This document shows positions 7,314 to 14,445 of a stretch of 30,530 nt of DNA, piece after piece; within the stretch, counting starts at the first letter, position 1, and every line of letters starts with the position of its first letter. Position numbers and translations under genes: made by a program. Source of the stretch: Sphingomonas sp. UBA1000 (GTDB lineage: Bacteria > Pseudomonadota > Alphaproteobacteria > Sphingomonadales > Sphingomonadaceae); contig DBAW01000240.1 of NCBI GenBank assembly GCA_002291855.1, positions 1 through 30,530 of the forward strand. Direction: 5' to 3'. The notes under the pieces are model-generated. The model made no database searches. It had not been told where the DNA came from and saw nothing but the letters and a program-made list of their open reading frames with translations.

Positions 7314-7814
7314 TTAGGCGGCGGGCTGGTCGTCGTCGAACATGTCGATCTGGCGCGGATCAATGGATCGCCGCCGTGCGCGAAACTCCGGCGGCGGCAC
7401 AACACCGGTGCCCTCGGCCGTCTCGTTCAGGAGATGGGACACATAAGTGCGCGACGTCCGCAGGATACGCGTCGCCTCCTGCCCTGTCATCAGGCCGGCG
7501 CGAACCGCCGCAAGAATGGGTTGGCGCTTCGCATATGCAATCGCTTTTTTGCCGGTCGGCAGAAAAAGTCGTTCGCCGCGATACACCTGCCGGAGTGTGG
7601 CAGCGGCCGTAGCGCCCAGCAGCACCGTCAGCGGGCCATCCGCAAAGGCCTGCGTGATCGACAGCTGCTGGCCGCCATAGCGGTCGATCAGCACCAGCGT
7701 CAGATACGGCCCGATATGACCTGCCATCTCGACCATTTGCTGGGTCCAGTATGGGCCTGGCGTGGCATCGGCGGGGATCGGCAACTCGTCGATCGTGAGG
7801 GGCGGCAGGTTCAT
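7314..7814 (-). CDS. mor: Mor-type middle/late transcription activator
   Basis: This 166-residue protein shows the Mor/C activator layout: an N-terminal helical dimerisation part, the family hallmark GGQQL (residues 47-51), a basic linker with ERLFLPTGKK (81-90) and a C-terminal helix-turn-helix (~97-130, with QEATRILRTSRTYVSHLL). Mor of Mu binds as a dimer and activates a promoter lacking a -35 element. The C-terminal tail beyond 135 is longer than in Mu Mor. ATG at 7814 overlaps the gemA stop as ATGA, so it is made from the early transcript, as in Mu where gemA precedes mor. Its target is probably in the gap immediately downstream and perhaps ahead of the plus-strand late genes. Confidence 0.85.
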   Translation of the reverse strand: MNLPPLTIDELPIPADATPGPYWTQQMVEMAGHIGPYLTLVLIDRYGGQQLSITQAFADGPLTVLLGATAAATLRQVYRGERLFLPTGKKAIAYAKRQPILAAVRAGLMTGQEATRILRTSRTYVSHLLNETAEGTGVVPPPEFRARRRSIDPRQIDMFDDDQPAA

Positions 7815-8521
7815 CCCGTTGCCTCCAGGTCGAGCAGGCGGCGGTGGCGCTTGCCCAACAGCTTGATTGCTGCGTCGAGCTCGTGCGCGGTCCAGGCCCA
7901 CTGGTTTGCGCCCAATCCCAGCGCCGACCGCAGATACGGCAGGTGACCGTTGAAGCGCATGTCGCCACGGTCGATCAGCTGCTCGGCGATCGCGCGGATG
8001 ACCGCATGCCGTTCAAGCTGCTGCATCGTCAGCGCGGCATGGCCGATCTGCGCCGCATTCAGATCCTCGGCCGAGGGCCAACGCACGCCAGCGCGGCTCG
8101 CCCACGATTTCAGCGCCTCGATCATCGGTGCGGCGGCAGCGTGGTCGACGAACCGCAGGCTTGCGCAGCCGCTCTGGCGTTTGACCCACGCGTCGATGGC
8201 CCTGGGCGACGCGTCGTTGACGGCACCGATCCAGTAGAGCGTCCACCATAGCGCCCGGATTTTGGGCGTGGTCGCGCGATTGCCTGTCGGCTGCCAGCCC
8301 CGGTTCAGATGGTCGAGGACGCGCCCGATTTCGGCCAGCGTCATGTCGCTGAGCGATGACTTGCCTGTGATCTGTGCTTGCAGGGCACGGCGATCGTCGT
8401 CAGCCAGGCCGGTGCGCTGTGCCGCCGCCCGCACCGCGCCGATCAGCCGCTTTCGGCTGTCGGATTTGCCATCCGCCGTCCGCAGCGCCCGCCCGGCCAG
8501 AGACTTGAAGGATTGAGCCAT
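7811..8521 (-). CDS. gemA: GemA (Mu gp16-type) regulatory protein
   Basis: The 236-residue protein matches the GemA/gp16 family (DUF1018): an N-terminal helical part around KRLIGAVRAAAQRTGL and DDRRALQAQITGKSSLSDMT, followed by LAEIGRVLDHLNRG, then KIRALWWTLYWIGAV and the signature IDAWVKRQSGCASLRFVD. In Mu, GemA modulates host gene expression and DNA topology during early development; the molecular mechanism is not evident here. It starts with ATG immediately after the stop of the DnaA-like gene and overlaps mor by four bases. The C-terminal third, ending in HELDAAIKLLGKRHRRLL, looks longer than the core family and may be an accessory helical region. Confidence 0.86.
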   Translation of the reverse strand: MAQSFKSLAGRALRTADGKSDSRKRLIGAVRAAAQRTGLADDDRRALQAQITGKSSLSDMTLAEIGRVLDHLNRGWQPTGNRATTPKIRALWWTLYWIGAVNDASPRAIDAWVKRQSGCASLRFVDHAAAAPMIEALKSWASRAGVRWPSAEDLNAAQIGHAALTMQQLERHAVIRAIAEQLIDRGDMRFNGHLPYLRSALGLGANQWAWTAHELDAAIKLLGKRHRRLLDLEATG

Positions 8522-8950
8522 TTATTCGCTCCTCCCGGTCGTCGCGTTCTTCCGCGCCTGCGCGCGCGCCAGCAGATCGTCGGCGAGTGCGCGAAACTCC
8601 TCGTCATCGCGCAGCCGGTCTGCCGCCCGCACGCTCATGAGGACGGTCGTATGGTCGCGCCCGCCCAGCGCCTCGCCGATGTCGGGAAAGGACATCTGGA
8701 GCGCCGATCGGGCCAGCCAGCACAGCAGGTGCCGCGCGCGGGCCGTGGCGCGGTCGCGCCCCGCACCGACAAGCTTGTTGGCCGGCACGCCGGTCGCCGT
8801 TGCCACGTCGCCCACCAGAGCGGTGAACAGGCGGTCACCGCGCACGAGTTTAATTTCGGCCGGCGTCAGCAGTGACATCCGCTGCTCCAAAGCCGTCATG
8901 CGCCGCTCGAGCTCATCGAGCCGGGCGGGGTCGGACGCCGGTTCACGCAT
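8522..8950 (-). CDS. Stand-alone DnaA domain IV-like DNA-binding protein with coiled-coil N-terminus
   Basis: This 142-residue protein contains an almost complete copy of DnaA domain IV and nothing else of DnaA. Residues ~8-28 form a short coiled coil (LDELERRMTALEQRM). Residues ~45-115 follow the domain IV pattern: DVATATGVPANKL, an ARARHLLCWLARSAL helix, SFPDIGEALGG, and the DnaA box-recognition signature GGRDHTTVLM (96-105). The ATPase domain III and loading domain I are absent, so it should bind DnaA boxes without forming an initiation filament by itself. ATG at 8950 overlaps the previous stop; an upstream in-frame ATG at 8998 would encode unlike residues. It lies in the early operon before gemA. 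DNA binding is strongly implied; the biological role is unknown. Confidence 0.85.
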   Translation of the reverse strand: MREPASDPARLDELERRMTALEQRMSLLTPAEIKLVRGDRLFTALVGDVATATGVPANKLVGAGRDRATARARHLLCWLARSALQMSFPDIGEALGGRDHTTVLMSVRAADRLRDDEEFRALADDLLARAQARKNATTGRSE

Positions 8951-9152
8951 CGGCCCGGCCCTCCCGCTTTTGGGCGTAGAGCAGCGCCCGCAGGTCATAG
9001 TAAGTTCGAACGCCCTCGCAGATCACATCGAGCGGGGCGGGGCACAAATCGCCATAGTTGCTGACGGTCGCGCCGCAATGGTCGCCGATTTGCCGGTCGC
9101 CAAAGAAATCGATCACATCGGCAAGTGTGACCATGGAAAAATGATCACCCAT
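8943..9152 (-). CDS. Small hypothetical early protein
   Basis: A 69-residue acidic protein that I do not recognise. It starts MGDHFSMVTLADVIDFFG and contains three cysteines (GDHCGAT, DLCPAP, VICEG) and a tyrosine pair followed by an amphipathic end (TYYDLRALLYAQKREG). ATG at 9152 lies one base after the upstream stop and its TGA lies within the start region of the DnaA-like gene (8-base overlap). No signal peptide or membrane segment is visible. Position in the phage early region suggests host takeover or regulation, but nothing in the sequence proves it. Confidence 0.7.
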   Translation of the reverse strand: MGDHFSMVTLADVIDFFGDRQIGDHCGATVSNYGDLCPAPLDVICEGVRTYYDLRALLYAQKREGRADA

Positions 9153-9153
9153 T

Positions 9154-9438
9154 TTAGTGCGCCTCCAAGGACGCTGCGCCGGCCTCTAGCAGGTCAGCTG
9201 CTGCGATGATTTGTGCCGCCAGATCGCGTGCTGTGGCAGCGGGGATAAGCGCCTTCGTCCCGCGCCCGTTGCAGACCACTGAGACAGCCACGAATGGCTG
9301 CGGCATCCGTCCATTCAGATCGGTGATCTCAAGGATGACGCTCGCCCGCTCATTGTCACTCGACTGGAAGGTCAACGAGGTTGGGGCGTTCCACGCCTTG
9401 CCAACGACCGACAATGTGAATCCTGCTCGCTCAGCCAT
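9154..9438 (-). CDS. Hypothetical early protein, alpha/beta
   Basis: A 94-residue protein beginning MAERAGFTLSVVGKAWNAP. A beta-rich first half (SLTFQSSDNERASVILEITD, then FVAVSVVCNG) is followed by a C-terminal amphipathic helix (AATARDLAAQIIAAADLLEAG). It lacks recognisable catalytic or DNA-binding motifs. The ATG at 9438 overlaps the preceding gene's stop by eight bases; the in-frame region upstream of it reads through the neighbouring gene and looks non-coding. It belongs to the run of small, coupled early genes between gam and the DnaA-like gene. Function unknown. Confidence 0.75.
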   Translation of the reverse strand: MAERAGFTLSVVGKAWNAPTSLTFQSSDNERASVILEITDLNGRMPQPFVAVSVVCNGRGTKALIPAATARDLAAQIIAAADLLEAGAASLEAH

Positions 9439-9700
9439 CGGCCCGGCCCTCCGCTTTGGCCGCCAGCCCGGCGGCGGTAAGGCGGAAATGCCAGCAAGCC
9501 CGGATGCGGGCCGAAACCTGGCCGCCACTGCGCTGCACTTCCGTTGAGCGGTCCAAAAACTCGCGCTCGACCAGCCCGAGACAGCGAAGCTCATCCAGCC
9601 CAAGCAGCGCGCGGCCGCGCATCGTCGGGCCGGCCTGCCATTCGCCGCCAAGCTGCGACAGGGTGTATTGAGCCTCCTTGGAAAGGGTGACGCCGCTCAT
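9431..9700 (-). CDS. Hypothetical early protein, possible winged helix
   Basis: An 89-residue protein: MSGVTLSKEAQYTLSQLGG, then MRGRALLGLDELRCLGLVEREF, a polar loop (DRSTEVQRSGGQVSARI) and WHFRLTAAGLAAKAEGR. Two helices followed by a beta turn and LTAAGLAAK resemble the small winged-helix proteins in which a final helix starts LT..G, so DNA binding is possible but weakly supported. ATG at 9700 overlaps the previous stop as ATGA. Its last residues (KAEGRADG) resemble the end of the neighbouring gene product (KAEGRS), hinting at small local repeats or a shared origin of the two 3' ends. Confidence 0.75.
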   Translation of the reverse strand: MSGVTLSKEAQYTLSQLGGEWQAGPTMRGRALLGLDELRCLGLVEREFLDRSTEVQRSGGQVSARIRACWHFRLTAAGLAAKAEGRADG

Positions 9701-9984
9701 GACCGACCCTCCGCTTTGGCAGGCAGCCCCGGAACCCGGGCCTCCATCGCGTCCAACATCCGGTGGTAGGCGCGCTCGAGATCGGCGAAGGTGTCGGCCT
9801 CGGGCATGCCGGGCACCAGCAGGCTGGCGTCGGTCCGGCTGTGCCGCGCCAGCACCGTCACTGCGGCTTCGAGCCGGTCGGCTTCGGCCCGCGAGCGGGC
9901 GGTGCCGAGCGGCAGCACGGCGCGTGGGAGTTGCTCTCCCCAGCCGATGACGCCATCGAAACTGACCCAGAAATGCCTGATCAT
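9697..9984 (-). CDS. Hypothetical early protein
   Basis: A 95-residue protein, unrecognised. It begins with an aromatic stretch MIRHFWVSFDGVIGWGEQL, then RAVLPLGTARSRAEADRLEAAVTVLARH, and ends with an acidic helical part ADTFADLERAYHRMLDAMEAR. ATG at 9984 overlaps the gam stop as ATGA and its own stop overlaps the next start, so it is translated with gam. No membrane segments or cysteines. Genes in this slot of Mu-like phages vary and are usually dispensable accessory functions; no role can be assigned here. Confidence 0.75.
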   Translation of the reverse strand: MIRHFWVSFDGVIGWGEQLPRAVLPLGTARSRAEADRLEAAVTVLARHSRTDASLLVPGMPEADTFADLERAYHRMLDAMEARVPGLPAKAEGRS

Positions 9985-10556
9985 GCGGCATCCTCCGTCT
10001 CGATGGTTTCGGTCGGGGCCGGCTTTTCGCTGGCGCGATCGATGAAGAATTCGTCGCGCTGGCGCCGGGAAAGCCCGTAGGATGTCAGGCGTTCGCCGAG
10101 CTCCTCGAGAGGCAGGCGGCCGAGCTCACGAAGGATCGTCTGCTTGTCCAGATCATGCTTCGTGCGGATGACGTCTTGCAGACCGTCGCGGAGCAGCATC
10201 TGCACCAGATCTTCGGCCTTGGCCCCACCCAGATCCAGTCTCGGCGTGCTCGTGCGATGGCCGATGATGCAGCCGGCGATTTCCACAGACCGCCGCTTGC
10301 CGTCGTCGGTGAGGTGCGGGGCGGCCACTGCCCACCAGGTGCGCAGCTGCCCGAAGATCGTCTTCATCCGCTCATCGAGCGGCTTCAGCCAGCCATCGCG
10401 GGCGGACTGGATCTCGGCGATCGCCGCGTCGGCGTCCGCGCGGATCTGCTCGGCCTGCGTCAGGCAAAGGGCATAGTCGGCGAGCAGCTGGGTGGCCTGC
10501 TCGATGGTTTGCGGTGCGTCGAGGCTGGCAGCCTTACGCCGTGGGCGTGCGGACAT
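9981..10556 (-). CDS. gam: Gam-type host-nuclease inhibitor (DNA end protection)
   Basis: This 191-residue protein follows the Mu Gam family: a helical N-terminal half with LLADYALCLTQAEQIRADADAAI and GWLKPLDERMKTIFGQLRTWW, followed by the beta-hairpin region GKRRSVEIAGCIIGHRTSTP, then TKHDLDKQTILREL. Mu Gam is a Ku-like dimer that rings double-strand DNA ends and blocks RecBCD-type exonucleases, protecting transposition intermediates or injected DNA. The ATG at 10556 sits behind a clear AAGGAG ribosome-binding site, and its start overlaps the upstream zinc-ribbon gene by 23 bases. Length is close to Mu Gam. Confidence comes from the whole pattern and from position between B and gemA. Confidence 0.88.
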   Translation of the reverse strand: MSARPRRKAASLDAPQTIEQATQLLADYALCLTQAEQIRADADAAIAEIQSARDGWLKPLDERMKTIFGQLRTWWAVAAPHLTDDGKRRSVEIAGCIIGHRTSTPRLDLGGAKAEDLVQMLLRDGLQDVIRTKHDLDKQTILRELGRLPLEELGERLTSYGLSRRQRDEFFIDRASEKPAPTETIETEDAA

Positions 10557-10704
10557 AACGGTTTCTCCTTGGGGGGTTGAAAAGGGGGAGCGGCAGGCTG
10601 CAGGCAGCGCATTCGGCGCTCTGGCGACCGACGAGCCAGCTGCTCGCCCCGCAATCCGGGCAGCTGATGCCGGAGCGCCACACAGGCAGTTTGCGGGGCG
10701 TCAC
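10534..10704 (-). CDS. Tiny zinc-ribbon protein
   Basis: A 56-residue ORF starting with GTG at 10704, which overlaps the preceding stop as GTGA. Two CxxC knuckles, CPDC and CAAC, are separated by a glycine-serine-rich segment of about 15 residues, the arrangement of a single zinc ribbon. The rest is basic and proline-rich (FNPPRRNRYVRTPTA). Its final codons carry the ribosome-binding site of gam. Many Mu-like phages carry such mini-proteins; likely roles are RNA polymerase or DNA contact, but this is inference. The GTG start has no strong ribosome-binding site, so it probably relies on coupling. Confidence 0.72.
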   Translation of the reverse strand: MTPRKLPVWRSGISCPDCGASSWLVGRQSAECAACSLPLPLFNPPRRNRYVRTPTA

Positions 10705-10931
10705 AGGGCCAGCACTCCAAGAGCGGCGATCACCGCCATGATCGCGATCGCAGCAGCACCGGCGCAGTCCTGCCACGACAGCGGCATGACCCAGCCGCGC
10801 CCGCCGCAGCGGAGGCAATCGGCGTCCCGGCCGGCGCATCTGCAGGGCCTCACGCGGTCGCGAATGATCGGTGCCGGATCGTCCAGGCGATCCACACGGC
10901 GGGGCCGTTGAAACGGACGTGCAATGCGCAT
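10701..10931 (-). CDS. Small Cys-rich protein with C-terminal membrane helix
   Basis: A 76-residue ORF with ATG at 10931, one base after the previous stop. The middle has CRCAGRDADCLRCGGRGW, a C-x-C...C-x-x-C cluster of the DnaJ zinc-finger type. The last ~22 residues (AGAAAIAIMAVIAALGVLAL) are a single hydrophobic helix ending at the C-terminus, as in tail-anchored proteins. The first 30 residues are strongly basic. It is the second of two consecutive cysteine-rich mini-genes. A membrane-bound zinc protein made early in infection could interfere with host membrane machinery or superinfection; nothing more specific can be read. Confidence 0.72.
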   Translation of the reverse strand: MRIARPFQRPRRVDRLDDPAPIIRDRVRPCRCAGRDADCLRCGGRGWVMPLSWQDCAGAAAIAIMAVIAALGVLAL

Positions 10932-10932
10932 G

Positions 10933-11313
10933 TCAGGCCTCCTGACCGTCTGTGTTGTTGGGGCAGGTCGGGCACAGCCGCGCGTAAAGGCGACGGATCG
11001 CCGTGGTGGGGAGATCGCGGCGGCGGCGCGAGCGCAGGCAGCTTGCCAAGGGGATCGTGTCGCCAAAGGCCGGGCAGACAACGCCCTCGCCACCGAACGC
11101 GGCGCGGACGAGTGTCTCAGCCTCGGAATAGCTGCCGGCGTATGACTGGTTGATCAGCCTGCTGACATAACCCGGGGATTTACCGAGGCGTTCGGCAACG
11201 GATCGTTGATTGGCCGTGTCGCAAGCACTGGCGAGCAGGCGCACCCAGTCGGGCAGATCGCCCCCCCAGGCGGCGATCGCCTTCGCCAGATTGGTGCCAT
11301 GGTTAACAAACAT
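10933..11313 (-). CDS. Helix-turn-helix regulator-like protein with cysteine tail
   Basis: This 126-residue protein has an N-terminal Xre-like helix-turn-helix (residues ~30-60, with SVAERLGKSPGYVSRLINQ) preceded by WVRLLASACDTAN. A C-terminal part with GVVCPAFGDTIPLASCLRSR and RLYARLCPTCPN follows, carrying four spaced cysteines. This pairing of a short HTH with a VCP...C...R tail recurs in Mu-like phages just after the B-region genes, to my recollection. The ATG at 11313 overlaps the preceding stop by 11 bases. It probably regulates early genes or the host; the target is unknown. The four cysteines may bind zinc. Confidence 0.8.
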   Translation of the reverse strand: MFVNHGTNLAKAIAAWGGDLPDWVRLLASACDTANQRSVAERLGKSPGYVSRLINQSYAGSYSEAETLVRAAFGGEGVVCPAFGDTIPLASCLRSRRRRDLPTTAIRRLYARLCPTCPNNTDGQEA

Positions 11314-11887
11314 GGTTAACTTCCCCCCCGTCCGGCGCGTCGCGTTCGGATCGGATTTCGCGGCGAGTGCCGTTGTTGCGGTCGAGGATGATCGTCGCGC
11401 CGTCGCGCTGGGTGACGGCCGGCGCGCGCCGGCCCGTGTTCAGGGCCAGCTGATAGACCGACCAGCTGCCCGCCTTGTGATGACCGCGCGTAACTCGCCG
11501 GACATAACCGGCGCGCATCAGCGCGTTGATGTAAGTCTCGACCGCGCGGCGCGACGCCTCCGCCGTGATTTGGAGGGTCGGCACGTCGAACCGCTTGAGG
11601 ATGCGGATCGAAGCCCAGATGCGCTGCCGAGCCGTGGTCCGAGGCGGCGCCACGCTGTCCGCCCTCGGTGGTGATTCATATTTCCGGATGTCGGGTGCCA
11701 TGATGATCCTGATCGGCTTCTGGTCGGGGAGGCGGCGGACAAAGCCCGCCCGTTCCCAGCGCGCGAGGATGCGCACGACCGCATTGCGGCGGCCGGACGT
11801 CGCCTGCGCGAGATCGCGGACGGTCATTGGGGCGGTCTTTCGGGCGAGCAGCGACCACAAAGGCCGGGAGAGGGGCTGCGGCTGCAT
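11303..11887 (-). CDS. Winged-helix-type DNA-binding protein downstream of MuB
   Basis: A 194-residue protein with ATG at 11887, which overlaps the MuB stop as TGATG; an upstream in-frame extension lies inside the B gene and is rejected. Two predicted winged-helix-like units are visible: residues ~8-60 (SLLARKTAPMTVRDLAQATS followed by NAVVRILARWERAGFVRRL) and ~90-150 (KRFDVPTLQITAEASRRAVE then INALMRAGYVRRVTRGHH). The tandem arrangement suggests two DNA contacts or a dimer-like fold. The end is polar and disordered. Genes with this design often follow B in Mu-like phages of alphaproteobacteria; the role (replication or regulation) is inferred only. Confidence 0.8.
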   Translation of the reverse strand: MQPQPLSRPLWSLLARKTAPMTVRDLAQATSGRRNAVVRILARWERAGFVRRLPDQKPIRIIMAPDIRKYESPPRADSVAPPRTTARQRIWASIRILKRFDVPTLQITAEASRRAVETYINALMRAGYVRRVTRGHHKAGSWSVYQLALNTGRRAPAVTQRDGATIILDRNNGTRREIRSERDAPDGGEVNHVC

Positions 11888-12648
11888 CACGCGGCCCTGC
11901 GCAGCTGGACATCCCCGGTGAGGACCGGTCGGCGCCCCCACCAGGCACGGTCGATAAGGTCCGCGCCTTCCTCGAGCGCGATCCGCTGGGCCTGCTGCAG
12001 GTTGGTGACGACGCGCCGCGTGACACCCTTCGTGGTCGCCACGAAGTAGGCGACCAGGTCGTCGGCGATTGCGACGCGCGCGCAGTAATGATCGCGCAGT
12101 TTGAGGCCGTCCTCGAGGCTCGCCGGGTGCGCCGGGCTGGCCACGAGGATGCGGTTGTCGAACCGCTCCCACTCCTTGAGCTTTGCCGGCAGGGCCTCTT
12201 CGCCGATCATCATGATCGGGATGCCCGCGCCATCGTGAATGTCGCGGATGACCTCGACCGACTGCTTTTTGACCAGATGATCCATCTCGTCGATGATCAG
12301 CGGGCGCGGCTCGTGCAGCAGCGCGTCGATGATCTGCTGCAGGATTTTGGGGTTGGTCCGCTCGAGCCGCGATACGCCGAGCTCGCGGGCAATGGCCTCG
12401 AGAATTGACCGCTGCGCCCAGACCGACTTCGCCTCGATGAATGCCGCGTCGAAACGGCCGGCGCAGAACGCTGCGGCGACCGATTTGCCGTAACCCGAGG
12501 GGCCGTAGAACACGCTCAGGCGCGGGCTGCCGTCAGGTGCCTCGATGCAGTCGAGCATCGTGCGCAAAGCAACTGACATGTTCGTCAGATGCGCCTGCGC
12601 CGGCTGACCCGGCTCCAGGGCAAGTTGCGGTTGAAAAGGCTGGGTCAT
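11887..12648 (-). CDS. B: MuB-type AAA+ ATPase, transposition target selector
   Basis: This 253-residue ATPase carries Walker A GPSGYGKS (49-56), Walker B LIIDEMD (117-123), a sensor-like IPIMMIGEEAL segment (~144-152) and an arginine-containing ERFDNRILV stretch. It is shorter at the N-terminus than Mu B, which has an additional HTH region, and resembles the compact B of D3112/B3-type phages. MuB forms ATP-dependent filaments on target DNA, stimulates the transposase and provides target immunity. ATG at 12648 follows a GAGGAG ribosome-binding site overlapping the transposase stop. The neighbour upstream is the transposase, as expected. Confidence 0.93.
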   Translation of the reverse strand: MTQPFQPQLALEPGQPAQAHLTNMSVALRTMLDCIEAPDGSPRLSVFYGPSGYGKSVAAAFCAGRFDAAFIEAKSVWAQRSILEAIARELGVSRLERTNPKILQQIIDALLHEPRPLIIDEMDHLVKKQSVEVIRDIHDGAGIPIMMIGEEALPAKLKEWERFDNRILVASPAHPASLEDGLKLRDHYCARVAIADDLVAYFVATTKGVTRRVVTNLQQAQRIALEEGADLIDRAWWGRRPVLTGDVQLRRAA

Positions 12649-12657
12649 GTGCGCTCC

Positions 12658-14445
12658 TCAGGATGCGGCCCGGCGGGCCTGGATGGGGGTTGGCGTGAAG
12701 TCGCCGGTGATCAGCTTCTCGGCGCGGTATTGGCTGGAGGCCGTGAACAGCCGCGCCCGGCGGAGATCGTCGGCGTCGACGGCGTCGCCACGCTCGGCGG
12801 CGGCGATGATCGCATCGGTGCGCGCAACCCGTTCGGCGACCGTTTCGGCCCGCGCCGGTTGCTCGCTTTGCGTCCAGGCGGCGGCAATCCGCGCGGGTGC
12901 GGGCAAGTCCGCCATCGGCCGGGCGACGATGCTGCGCATGGCAGCCGTGTCGCGCTGCTCGGTCGGCAGCGGCAGGGCATGCAGTTTGCCGGCGCGCTCA
13001 GCATCGCGGCGGAGCAGCAGCTGCTTCGCCTCGTCGATCCCGAAGCCGCGTTGGCGCTCGCGGACTTGCGCGCGGGCTTGACGGGTCCATTCGGCCTGCT
13101 GGCGCTTGGCCTCGGCGGCGAAATCGGCTTCGGAAAATCCGGCGCGTTCCGCGTTGACGGCCGTGCCGATGTAATGGCCGTCCTCGTCGAAGGCGAAAAG
13201 CGCACCGAGATCGTCTTCGTCGCGGCGCACTACGACCTGACGGCCGATGTAGGGCGTCAGTTCGGCGGTCCAGTAGCGGCCGGCCTTCCACTGGATACCG
13301 CGCTTGCCGACCTTGTGGGTGCCGACCAGGGCGGAGAGCGCGACCCGCAGAACATCCTCGGAAGGTGCTGCCGTTGCCGGTAGCGGCGAGGACAGCCATT
13401 TCTGCATCGGCGTCATCCGCAGCGCGCTGTGCTCGCGCTGGTGGTAGACACCGTCGACCCACGCATCGAGGATCGCCTGCAGATCATCCGGCTCGAGCTC
13501 GGCGACGATCACCGCGCGGCCGGTTTGCTTCTTGGCGACGGCGCGGAGCCGCTGCGCCTCCGCGACGCTGTGCCCCGCAAAGCCGGCGAGCAGCTGCGCG
13601 CGCTCGCGCGTGAAGGTGCCGAACAGCCGCTCGACAAAGGGCTTTTTCTCGGGGCTGCCGGGCGGGCAGATGCGGTGTTCGATGCCGAGCGTATCCAGCG
13701 CGGTGCGGATCGACGCGTTGATGTATCCCGCGCCGTTGTCGGTCGCGACGGCCTCGGGCATCACGCCCCACGCCCGGATCGTGTCGATCAGCAGCCGGCG
13801 CACGCTCTGACCGCTTTCGGACGGCGCGACCAGGAACCGCGCGCGGCGCGACCAGCGATCAATGACGCCCAGCACCATGCGGCGGCCGCCGCGTGTCATG
13901 ACATCGGCCTTGGTCGTGTCGAGTTCCCAGACCTGGTGCGCGCGATCGACGCCGCCGTCAGCGCGGCCGAGCGCCAGACGGAACCGGCTCTTGTAGGCGT
14001 CGGGGTCGCGCATCGATGCGAGGAGCGCGGGCTTCGTCCGCTCGACCATCGCACAGCGCCGCTGCAGCGAGCGCAGCGAGGGGAGCTCGTCAAAGCGCAT
14101 TTCGAGCAGTTCGAGCACGCGCGGTGCGGCGATGCGCTGTTCGGCCAGGATGGCCTCGACGGCATCGGCCACCTCGGGATGGCGCGTCCAGAAATCGGTG
14201 TCTTTTGGCCGTCCCCGGCGGCGGCGATTGTCGCCCGACAGTCGCCCTGCGATGTCAATCTGTGCGGATGCGGGCAGATCGGCCAATGCGTAGAGCAGGC
14301 CACCGCCGCGTCCGGATCGCCGGACAGCGCTCCAGCCCTCCGCCTCGGCGCGCATGTGGATCCCGCGCTTGGTCTTCGGCAGGCCGTCAAGGCCGAGCTT
14401 GGCCAGCTGATCGGCGCTGAGATGAGTGGTGCCGCGCGCGATCAT
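12658..14445 (-). CDS. A: MuA-type DDE transposase
   Basis: The 595-residue protein begins with a Mu-type DNA-binding winged-helix region (residues ~8-60, LSADQLAKLGLDGLPKTKRG and GLLYALADLP). An RNase H-like catalytic core follows with the DDE triad at Asp176 (WELDTTKAD), Asp236 (VATDNGAGY) and Glu272 (KKPFVERLFGTF), a spacing of 35 residues between the last two, as in retroviral-type transposases. Beyond it are the beta-barrel (~360-430) and a long charged helical C-terminal part that would contact MuB. It cuts and joins phage ends to target DNA for integration and replicative transposition. ATG at 14445 overlaps the stop of the 33-codon ORF as ATGA. It is somewhat shorter than Mu A (663 residues) because the N-terminal enhancer-binding part is reduced. 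Confidence 0.96.
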   Translation of the reverse strand: MIARGTTHLSADQLAKLGLDGLPKTKRGIHMRAEAEGWSAVRRSGRGGGLLYALADLPASAQIDIAGRLSGDNRRRRGRPKDTDFWTRHPEVADAVEAILAEQRIAAPRVLELLEMRFDELPSLRSLQRRCAMVERTKPALLASMRDPDAYKSRFRLALGRADGGVDRAHQVWELDTTKADVMTRGGRRMVLGVIDRWSRRARFLVAPSESGQSVRRLLIDTIRAWGVMPEAVATDNGAGYINASIRTALDTLGIEHRICPPGSPEKKPFVERLFGTFTRERAQLLAGFAGHSVAEAQRLRAVAKKQTGRAVIVAELEPDDLQAILDAWVDGVYHQREHSALRMTPMQKWLSSPLPATAAPSEDVLRVALSALVGTHKVGKRGIQWKAGRYWTAELTPYIGRQVVVRRDEDDLGALFAFDEDGHYIGTAVNAERAGFSEADFAAEAKRQQAEWTRQARAQVRERQRGFGIDEAKQLLLRRDAERAGKLHALPLPTEQRDTAAMRSIVARPMADLPAPARIAAAWTQSEQPARAETVAERVARTDAIIAAAERGDAVDADDLRRARLFTASSQYRAEKLITGDFTPTPIQARRAAS

